Part shown: piece after piece, positions 53,801 through 64,000 of the stretch
Layout: each line of letters starts with the position of its first letter
How positions within the stretch are numbered: position 1 is the stretch's first letter
Source of the DNA: Glandiceps talaboti
Lineage: Eukaryota; Hemichordata; Enteropneusta; Spengelidae
DNA: 64,000 nt
NCBI RefSeq assembly: GCF_964340395.1
Contig: NC_135557.1
Span: 4,380,216 to 4,444,215, forward strand
Reading direction: 5' to 3'
Notes under the pieces: generated by a model
The model's input: the letters and a program-made list of their open reading frames with translations, nothing else
Told to the model about the DNA's origin: nothing
Databases searched by the model: none
Position numbers and translations under genes: made by a program

Positions 53801-55608
53801 GACCCAAGATGGATGGATATGTTTACCAATCTCAAGGCAAACGTAAGTTAATGATTGTCTCAAAAAGTGATTTTACCTGATATTAATTACTATTACACAT
53901 TGGAACATTAGAAGTTAGAAACATTTGCTTTACCTATCACGACTGCAGCGTGTAGCAACATTAGAATACATTACAATATCATATTGATAACATAAATTGC
54001 TAAACTATTTTGTTTTAATTCACTTTCATATGGAACACCCGAGATGAATAGCAAGACCCAAGATTAATTACCAAGACCCAAGAAGAATAGGAAGACCCAA
54101 GATGGATGGATATGTTTACCAATCTCAAGGCAAACGTAAGTTAATGATTGTCTTTTTAAGTGATTTTACCTTATATTTATTACTATTACACATTGGAACA
54201 TTAGAAGTTAGAAACATTTGCTTTACCTCTCACGACTGCAGCGTGTAGCAACATTAGAATACATTACAATATCAATGAATGCTATATATAAATTGCTAAA
54301 CTATTTTGTTTAATTCACTTTCATATGGAACACCCGAGATGAATAGCAAGACCCAAGATTAATTACCAAGACCCAAGAAGAATAGGAAGACCCAAGATGG
54401 ATGGATATGTTTACCAATCTCAAGGCAAACGTAAGTTAATGATTGTCTTTTTAAGTGATTTTACCTTATATTTATTACTATTACACATTGGAACATTAGA
54501 AGTTAGAAACATTTGCTTTACCTCTCACGACTGCAGCGTGTAGCAACATTAGAATACATTACAATATCAATGAATGCTATATATAAATTGCTAAACTATT
54601 TTGTTTAATTCACTTTCATATGGAACAACCGAGATGAATAGCAAGACCCAAGATTAATTACCAAGACCCAAGATGAATAGCAAAACCCAAGATGGATGGA
54701 TGTGTTTACCAATCTCAAGGCAGACGTAAGTTAATAATTGTCTCATAAAGTGATTTTACCTGATATTAATTACTATTACACATTGGAACATTAGAAGTTA
54801 GAAACATTTGCTTTACCTATCACGACTGCAGCGTGTAGTAAAATTAGTATACATTACAATATCAATGAGTGCTATATATAAATTGCTAAACTATTTTGTT
54901 TTAATTCACTTTCATATGGAACACCCGAGATGAATAGCAAGACCCAAGATCAATTACCAAGACCCACGATGAATAGCAAGACCCAAGATGGATGGATATG
55001 TGTACCAATCTCAAGGCAAACGTAAGTTAATAATTGTCTCATAAAGTGATTTTACCTGATATTAATTACTATTACACATTGGAACATTAGAAGTTAAAAA
55101 CATTTACTTTACCTATCACGACTGCAGCGTGTAGCAAAATTAGTATACATTACAATATCAATGAGTGCTATATATAAATTGCTAAACTATTTTGTTTTAA
55201 TTCACTTTCATAAGGAACACCCGAGATGAATAGCAAGACCCAAGATTAATTACCAAGACCAACGATGAATAGCAAGACCCAAGATGGATGGATATGTGTA
55301 CCAATCTCAAGGCAAACGTAAGTTAATAATTGTCTCATAAAGTGATTTTACCTGATATTAATTACTATTACACATTGGAACATTAGAAGTTAGAAACATT
55401 TGCTTTACCTGTCACGACTGCAGCGTGTAGCAACATTAGAATACATTACAATATCATATTGATAACATAAATTGCTAAACTATTTTGTTTTAATTCACTT
55501 TCATATGGAACACCCGAGATGAATAGCAAGACCGAAGATTAATTACCAAGACCCAAGGAGAATAGGAAGACCCAAGATGGATGGATATGTTTACCAATCT
55601 CAAGGCAA
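50890..55608 (+). repeat. Composite block A-B-E-F-G-H-B-C'-D-A/F-G'-H1-H-B-C'-D (16 monomers)
   Basis: A nine-mer followed by a second A/F-headed run. The A/F hybrid at 53545-53840 here carries an AAGAAGAATAGG tail. G' at 53841 starts ATGATTGTCTCAAAAAG. The second half parallels 48826-50889. Confidence 0.8.
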
Positions 55609-58600
55609 ACGTAAGTTAATAACTGTCTTTTAAAGTTATTTTACCTGATATTAATTACTATTACACATTGGAACATTAGAAGTTAGAAACATTTGCTTTA
55701 CCTATCACGACTGCAGCGTGTAGGAACATTAGAATACATTACAATATCAATGAATGCTATATATAAATTGCTAAACTATTTTGTTTAATTCACTTTCATA
55801 TGGAACACCCGAGATGAATAGCAAGACCCAAGATTAATTACCAAGACCCAAGATGAATAGCAAGATCCAAGATGGATGGATGTGTTTACCAATCTCAAGG
55901 CAGACGTAAGTTAATAATTGTCTCATAAAGTGATTTTACCTGATATTAATTACTATTACACATTGGAACATTAGAAGTTAGAAACATTTGCTTTACCTAT
56001 CACGACTGCAGCGTGTAGTAAAATTAGTATACATTACAATATCAATGAGTGCTATATATAAATTGCTAAACTATTTTGTTTTAATTCACTTTCATATGGA
56101 ACACCCGAGATGAATAGCAAGACCCAAGATCAATTACCAAGACCCACGATGAATAGCAAGACCCAAGATGGATGGATATGTGTACCAATCTCAAGGCAAA
56201 CGTAAGTTAATGATTGTCTTTTTAAGTTATTTTACCTGATGTTAATTACTATTACACATTGGAACATTAGAAGTTAGAAACATTTGCTTTACCTATCACG
56301 ACTGCAGCGTGTAGGAACATTAGAATACATTACAATATCAATGAATGCTATATATAAATTGCTAAACTATTTTGTTTAATTCACTTTCATATGGAACACC
56401 CGAGATGAATAGCAAGACCCAAGATTAATTACCAAGACCCAAGATGAATAGCAAGACCCAAGATGGATGGATGTGTTTACCAATCTGAAGGCAGACGTAA
56501 GTTAATAATTGTCTCATAAAGTGATTTTACCTGATATTAATTACTATTACACATTGGAACATTAGAAGTTAGAAACATTTACTTTACCTGTCACGACTGC
56601 AGCGTGTAGCAACATTAGAATACATTACAATATCAATGAATGCTATATATAAATTGCTAAACTATTTTGTTTCAATTCACTTTCATATGGAACATCCGAG
56701 ATGAATAGCAAGACCCAAGATTAATTACCAAGACCCAAGATGAACAGGAAGACCCATGATGGATGGATGTGTTTACCAATCTCAAGGCAAACGTAAGTTA
56801 ATAACTGTCTTTTTAAGTGATTTTACCTGATATTAATTACTATTACACATTGGAACATTAGAAGTTAGAAACATTTGCTTTACCTATCACGACTGCAGCG
56901 TGTAGCAACATTAGAATACATTACAATATCATATTGATAACATAAATTGCTAAACTATTTTGTTTTAATTCACTTTCATATGGAACACCCGAGATGAATA
57001 GCAAGACCCAAGATTAATTACCAAGACCCAAGAAGAATAGGAAGACCCAAGATGGATGGATATGTTTACCAATCTCAAGGCAAACGTAAGTTAATGATTG
57101 TCTTTTTAAGTGATTTTACCTTATATTTATTACTATTACACATTGGAACATTAGAAGTTAGAAACATTTGCTTTACCTCTCACGACTGCAGCGTGTAGCA
57201 ACATTAGAATACATTACAATATCAATGAATGCTATATATAAATTGCTAAACTATTTTGTTTAATTCACTTTCATATGGAACACCCGAGATGAATAGCAAG
57301 ACCCAAGATTAATTACCAAGACCCAAGATGAATAGCAAAACCCAAGATGGATGGATGTGTTTACCAATCTCAAGGCAGACGTAAGTTAATAATTGTCTCA
57401 TAAAGTGATTTTACCTGATATTAATTACTATTACACATTGGAACATTAGAAGTTAGAAACATTTGCTTTACCTATCACGACTGCAGCGTGTAGTAAAATT
57501 AGTATACATTACAATATCAATGAGTGCTATATATAAATTGCTAAACTATTTTGTTTTAATTCACTTTCATATGGAACACCCGAGATGAATAGCAAGACCC
57601 AAGATCAATTACCAAGACCCACGATGAATAGCAAGACCCAAGATGGATGGATATGTGTACCAATCTCAAGGCAAACGTAAGTTAATAATTGTCTTTTTAA
57701 GTTATTTTACCTGATGTTAATTACTATTACACATTGGAACATTAGAAGTTAGAAACATTTGCTTTACCTATCACGACTGCAGCGTGTAGGAACATTAGAA
57801 TACATTACAATATCAATGAATGCTATATATAAATTGCTAAACTATTTTGTTTAATTCACTTTCATATGGAACACCCGAGATGAATAGCAAGACCCAAGAT
57901 TAATTACCAAGACCCAAGATGAATAGCAAGACCCAAGATGGATGGATGTGTTTACCAATCTGAAGGCAGACGTAAGTTAATAATTGTCTCATAAAGTGAT
58001 TTTACCTGATATTAATTACTATTACACATTGGAACATTAGAAGTTAGAAACATTTGCTTTACCTGTCACGACTGCAGCGTGTAGCAACATTAGAATACAT
58101 TACAATATCAATGAATGCTATATATAAATTGCTAAACTATTTTGTTTCAATTCACTTTCATATGGAACATCCGAGATGAATAGCAAGACCCAAGATTAAT
58201 TACCAAGACCCAAGATGAACAGGAAGACCCATGATGGATGGATGTGTTTACCAATCTCAAGGCAAACGTAAGTTAATAACTGTCTTTTTAAGTGATTTTA
58301 CCTGATATTAATTACTATTACACATTGGAACATTAGAAGTTAGAAACATTTGCTTTACCTATCACGACTGCAGCGTGTAGCAACATTAGAATACATTACA
58401 ATATCATATTGATAACATAAATTGCTAAACTATTTTGTTTTAATTCACTTTGATATGGAACACCCGAGATGAATAGCAAGACCCAAGATTAATTACCAAG
58501 ACCCAAGAAGAATAGCAAGACCCAAGATGGATGGATATGTTTACCAATCTCAAGGCAAACGTAAGTTAATGATTGTCTTTTTAAGTGATTTTACCTTATA

Positions 58601-59738
58601 TTTATTACTATTACACATTGGAACATTAGAAGTTAGAAACATTTGCTTTACCTCTCACGACTGCAGCGTGTAGCAACATTAGAATACATTACAATATCAA
58701 TGAATGCTATATATAAATTGCTAAACTATTTTGTTTAATTCACTTTCATATGGAACACCCGAGATGAATAGCAAGACCCAAGATTAATTACCAAGACCCA
58801 AGATGAATAGCAAAACCCAAGATGGATGGATGTGTTTACCAATCTCAAGGCAGACGTAAGTTAATAATTGTCTCATAAAGTGATTTTACCTGATATTAAT
58901 TACTATTACACATTGGAACATTAGAAGTTAGAAACATTTGCTTTACCTATCACGACTGCAGCGTGTAGTAAAATTAGTATACATTACAATATCAATGAGT
59001 GCTATATATAAATTGCTAAACTATTTTGTTTTAATTCACTTTCATATGGAACACCCGAGATGAATAGCAAGACCCAAGATCAATTACCAAGACCCACGAT
59101 GAATAGCAAGACCCAAGATGGATGGATATGTGTACCAATCTCAAGGCAAACGTAAGTTAATAATTGTCTCATAAAGTGATTTTACCTGATATTAATTACT
59201 ATTACACATTGGAACATTAGAAGTTAAAAACATTTACTTTACCTATCACGACTGCAGCGTGTAGCAAAATTAGTATACATTACAATATCAATGAGTGCTA
59301 TATATAAATTGCTAAACTATTTTGTTTTAATTCACTTTCATATGGAACACCCGAGATGAATAGCAAGACCCAAGATTAATTACCAAGACCAACGATGAAT
59401 AGCAAGACCCAAGATGGATGGATATGTGTACCAATCTCAAGGCAAACGTAAGTTAATAATTGTCTCATAAAGTGATTTTACCTGATATTAATTACTATTA
59501 CACATTGGAACATTAGAAGTTAGAAACATTTGCTTTACCTGTCACGACTGCAGCGTGTAGCAACATTAGAATACATTACAATATCATATTGATAACATAA
59601 ATTGCTAAACTATTTTGTTTTAATTCACTTTCATATGGAACACCCGAGATGAATAGCAAGACCGAAGATTAATTACCAAGACCCAAGGAGAATAGGAAGA
59701 CCCAAGATGGATGGATATGTTTACCAATCTCAAGGCAA
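55609..59738 (+). repeat. Composite block A-B-E-F-G-H-B-E-F-G-H-B-C'-D (14 monomers)
   Basis: The E-F-G-H-B run is present twice in tandem (five monomers, about 1,475 bp), as shown by GTTTCAATTC at about 56669 and 58144. The second E starts AATTGTCTTTTTAAG. This is an in-register internal duplication of a nine-mer. Confidence 0.83.
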
Positions 59739-60918
59739 ACGTAAGTTAATAACTGTCTTTTAAAGTTATTTTACCTGATATTAATTACTATTACACATTG
59801 GAACATTAGAAGTTAGAAACATTTGCTTTACCTATCACGACTGCAGCGTGTAGGAACATTAGAATACATTACAATATCAATGAATGCTATATATAAATTG
59901 CTAAACTATTTTGTTTAATTCACTTTCATATGGAACACCCGAGATGAATAGCAAGACCCAAGATTAATTACCAAGACCCAAGATGAATAGCAAGATCCAA
60001 GATGGATGGATGTGTTTACCAATCTCAAGGCAGACGTAAGTTAATAATTGTCTCATAAAGTGATTTTACCTGATATTAATTACTATTACACATTGGAACA
60101 TTAGAAGTTAGAAACATTTGCTTTACCTATCACGACTGCAGCGTGTAGTAAAATTAGTATACATTACAATATCAATGAGTGCTATATATAAATTGCTAAA
60201 CTATTTTGTTTTAATTCACTTTCATATGGAACACCCGAGATGAATAGCAAGACCCAAGATCAATTACCAAGACCCACGATGAATAGCAAGACCCAAGATG
60301 GATGGATATGTGTACCAATCTCAAGGCAAACGTAAGTTAATAATTGTCTCATAAAGTGATTTTACCTGATATTAATTACTATTACACATTGGAACATTAG
60401 AAGTTAAAAACATTTGCTTTACCTATCACGACTGCAGCGTGTAGCAAAATTAGTATACATTACAATATCAATGAGTGCTATATATAAATTGCTAAACTAT
60501 TTTGTTTTAATTCACTTTCATATGGAACACCCGAGATGAATAGCAAGACCCAAGATCAATTACCAAGACCCACGATGAATAGCAAGACCCAAGATGGATG
60601 GATATGTGTACCAATCTCAAGGCAAACGTAAGTTAATAATTGTCTCATAAAGTGATTTTACCTGATATTAATTACTATTACACATTGGAACATTAGAAGT
60701 TAGAAACATTTGCTTTACCTGTCACGACTGCAGCGTGTAGCAACATTAGAATACATTACAATATCATATTGATAACATAAATTGCTAAACTATTTTGTTT
60801 TAATTCACTTTCATATGGAACACCCGAGATGAATAGCAAGACCGAAGATTAATTACCAAGACCCAAGGAGAATAGGAAGACCCAAGATGGATGGATATGT
60901 TTACCAATCTCAAGGCAA
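59739..60918 (+). repeat. Module A-B-C-D (1,180 bp)
   Basis: The same module as at 32906 and 44108. Confidence 0.86.
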
Positions 60919-63573
60919 ACGTAAGTTAATAACTGTCTTTTTAAGTTATTTTACCTGATATTAATTACTATTACACATTGGAACATTAGAAGTTAGAAAC
61001 ATTTGCTTTACCTATCACGACTGCAGCGTGTAGGAACATTAGAATACATTACAATATCAATGAATGCTATATATAAAATGCTAAACTATTTTGTTTAATT
61101 CACTTTCATATGGAACACCCGAGATGAATAGCAAGACCCAAGATTAATTACCAAGACCCAAGATGAATAGCAAGATCCAAGATGGATGGATGTGTTTACC
61201 AATCTCAAGGCAGACGTAAGTTAATAATTGTCTCATAAAGTGATTTTACCTGATATTAATTACTATTACACATTGGAACATTAGAAGTTAGAAACATTTG
61301 CTTTACCTATCACGACTGCAGCGTGTAGTAAAATTAGGATACATTACAATATCAATGAGTGCTATATATAAATTGCTAAACTATTTTGTTTTAATTCACT
61401 TTCATATGGAACACCCGAGATGAATAGCAAGACCCAAGATCAATTACCAAGACCCACGATGAATAGCAAGACCCAAGATGGATGGATATGTGTACCAATC
61501 TCAAGGCAAACGTAAGTTAATGATTGTCTTTTTAAGTTATTTTACCTGATGTTAATTACTATTACACATTGGAACATTAGAAGTTAGAAACATTTGCTTT
61601 ACCTATCACGACTGCAGCGTGTAGGAACATTAGAATACATTACAATATCAATGAATGCTATATATAAATTGCTAAACTATTTTGTTTAATTCACTTTCAT
61701 ATGGAACACCCGAGATGAATAGCAAGACCCAAGATTAATTACCAAGACCCAAGATGAATAGCAAGACCCAAGATGGATGGATGTGTTTACCAATCTCAAG
61801 GCAGACGTAAGTTAATAATTGTCTCATAAAGTGATTTTACCTGATATTAATTACTATTACACATTGGAACATTAGAAGTTAGAAACATTTGCTTTACCTG
61901 TCACGACTGCAGCGTGTAGCAACATTAGAATACATTACAATATCAATGAATGCTATATATAAATTGCTAAACTATTTTGTTTCAATTCACTTTCATATGG
62001 AACATCCGAGATGAATAGCAAGACCCAAGATTAATTACCAAGACCCAAGATGAACAGGAAGACCCATGATGGATGGATGTGTTTACCAATCTCAAGGCAA
62101 ACGTAAGTTAATAACTGTCTTTTTAAGTGATTTTACCTGATATTAATTACTATTACACATTGGAACATTAGAAGTTAGAAACATTTGCTTTACCTATCAC
62201 GACTGCAGCGTGTAGCAACATTAGAATACATTACAATATCATATTGATAACATAAATTGCTAAACTATTTTGTTTTAATTCACTTTCACATGGAACACCC
62301 GAGATGAATAGCAAGACCCAAGATTAATTACCAAGACCCAAGAAGAATAGGAAGACCCAAGATGGATGGATATGTTTACCAATCTCAAGGCAAACGTAAG
62401 TTAATAATTGTCTTTTTAAGTGATTTTACCTTATATTTATTACTATTACACATTGGAACATTAGAAGTTAGAAACATTTGCTTTACCTCTCACGACTGCA
62501 GCGTGTAGCAACATTAGAATACATTACAATATCAATGAATGCTATATATAAATTGCTAAACTATTTTGTTTAATTCACTTTCATATGGAACACCCGAGAT
62601 GAATAGCAAGACCCAAGATTAATTACCAAGACCCAAGATGAATAGCAAAACCCAAGATGGATGGATGTGTTTACCAATCTCAAGGCAGACGTAAGTTAAT
62701 AATTGTCTCATAAAGTGATTTTACCTGATATTAATTACTATTACACATTGGAACATTAGAAGTTAGAAACATTTGCTTTACCTATCACGACTGCAGCGTG
62801 TAGTAAAATTAGTATACATTACAATATCAATGAGTGCTATATATAAATTGCTAAACTATTTTGTTTTAATTCACTTTCATATGGAACACCCGAGATGAAT
62901 AGCAAGACCCAAGATCAATTACCAAGACCCACGATGAATAGCAAGACCCAAGATGGATGGATATGTGTACCAATCTCAAGGCAAACGTAAGTTAATAATT
63001 GTGTCATAAAGTGATTTTACCTGATATTAATTACTATTACACATTGGAACATTAGAAGTTAAAAACATTTACTTTACCTATCACGACTGCAGCGTGTAGC
63101 AAAATTAGTATACATTACAATATCAATGAGTGCTATATATAAATTGCTAAACTATTTTGTTTTAATTCACTTTCATATGGAACACCCGAGATGAATAGCA
63201 AGACCCAAGATTAATTACCAAGACCAACGATGAATAGCAAGACCCAAGATGGATGGATATGTGTACCAATCTCAAGGCAAACGTAAGTTAATAATTGTCT
63301 CATAAAGTGATTTTACCTGATATTAATTACTATTACACATTGGAACATTAGAAGTTAGAAACATTTGCTTTACCTGTCACGACTGCAGCGTGTAGCAACA
63401 TTAGAATACATTACAATATCATATTGATAACATAAATTGCTAAACTATTTTGTTTTAATTCACTTTCATATGGAACACCCGAGATGAATAGCAAGACCCA
63501 AGATTAATTACCAAGACCCAAGGAGAATAGGAAGACCCAAGATGGATGGATATGTTTACCAATCTCAAGGCAA
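60919..63573 (+). repeat. Nine-monomer unit A-B-E-F-G-H-B-C'-D (2,655 bp)
   Basis: The last complete nine-mer in the window. Private changes: ATAAAATGC in A, TTAGGATAC in B, TTCACATGG in G, TTGTGTCATAAAG in C'. D reads AGACCCAAG in place of the usual AGACCGAAG. Confidence 0.86.
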
Positions 63574-64000
63574 ACGTAAGTTAATAACTGTCTTTTAAAG
63601 TTATTTTACCTGATATTAATTACTATTACACATTGGAACATTAGAAGTTAGAAACATTTGCTTTACCTATCACGACTGCAGCGTGTAGGAACATTAGAAT
63701 ACATTACAATATCAATGAATGCTATATATAAATTGCTAAACTATTTTGTTTAATTCACTTTCATATGGAACACCCGAGATGAATAGCAAGACCCAAGATT
63801 AATTACCAAGACCCAAGATGAATAGCAAGATCCAAGATGGATGGATGTGTTTACCAATCTCAAGGCAGACGTAAGTTAATAATTGTCTCATAAAGTGATT
63901 TTACCTGATATTAATTACTATTACACATTGGAACATTAGAAGTTAGAAACATTTGCTTTACCTATCACGACTGCAGCGTGTAGTAAAATTAGTATACATT
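63574..64000 (+). repeat. Start of a further block: A complete, B partial
   Basis: A is 63574-63868. B begins at 63869 and is cut by the window end after 132 bases, just past TAGTAAAATTAG. The array therefore continues beyond the window. Confidence 0.9.

Larger units (their letters stand above)
11138..64000 (+). repeat. Satellite array, right arm
   Basis: The same satellite resumes in the same orientation directly after the retroposon and runs without another interruption to the window end, where it stops in mid-monomer. Monomers stay near 295 bp throughout and fall into recurring classes A-H. Apart from the single retroposon, no other mobile element, gene or unique sequence was seen in this 52.9 kb. 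Homogeneity is higher here than at 1-5 kb, which fits a more recently amplified part of the array. Confidence 0.98.

Noticed and set aside
1-64000. CRISPR array
   Set aside because: The repeats are about 295 bp and directly adjoining, with no unique spacers, and a eukaryotic retroposon lies among them.

Overview
This is non-coding eukaryotic satellite DNA. The whole 64 kb is one head-to-tail tandem array of AT-rich monomers, mostly 293-296 bp long: 208 complete copies plus a partial one at the right end. It is broken once, by a 2,544-bp 5'-truncated non-LTR retrotransposon on the minus strand (8594-11137). Both window ends lie inside the array, so the true array is longer. All monomers I read are in the same orientation. 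I saw no host gene, RNA gene, operon or prokaryotic signal. The host is an animal, judged from a CR1/L2-type retroposon with a microsatellite 3' tail. An aquatic invertebrate is plausible, but the species cannot be named from this sequence.

I counted each monomer from its conserved ACGTAAGTT start. A monomer carries, in order, a class-specific start, a near-palindrome around a PstI site, either a TATATATAAA block or a TATTGATAACATAAA block, a CATATG, and three 19-20 bp sub-repeats containing AAGACCCAA. Diagnostic bases let me sort monomers from about 5.3 kb onward into classes. A: TTAAGTTATTTT or TTTAAAGTTATT start, TAGGAACATTAG, AGATCCAAG. B: TAGTAAAATTAG, GATCAATT, CACGATG. C/C': GTTAAAAAC, TAGCAAAATTAG; C' also has ATTTACTTT and CCAACGATG. 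D: CATATTGATAAC, AGACCGAAG, AAGGAGAATAGG. E: ACCTGATGTTAATT. F: GTTTCAATTC, AACATCC, GATGAACAGG. G: AACTG start, CATATTGATAAC, AAGAAGAATAGG. H: ACCTTATATTTATT, CTCTCACG, AGCAAAACCC; H1 is H with the AAGAAGAATAGG tail.

Layout. Positions 1-5299 form a more diverged section in which monomers strictly alternate between two kinds (dimer about 589 bp), with 6- and 8-monomer longer periods. From 5300 the alternation breaks and classes A-H appear. From 16989 to the right end the array is built from blocks that start with A and end with D. The commonest are A-B-C-D (about 1,180 bp) and A-B-E-F-G-H-B-C'-D (about 2,654 bp), along with longer composites and blocks containing hybrid monomers. This is the expected product of repeated unequal exchange in register.

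The retroposon keeps an uninterrupted reading frame covering the end of the endonuclease, the full reverse transcriptase and the C-terminal region. It has a 9-bp target-site duplication (AATTACTAT) and a GATT-repeat 3' tail. An uninterrupted sister copy of the target monomer lies at 13159-13453. Neither the satellite family nor a function for it was recognised.
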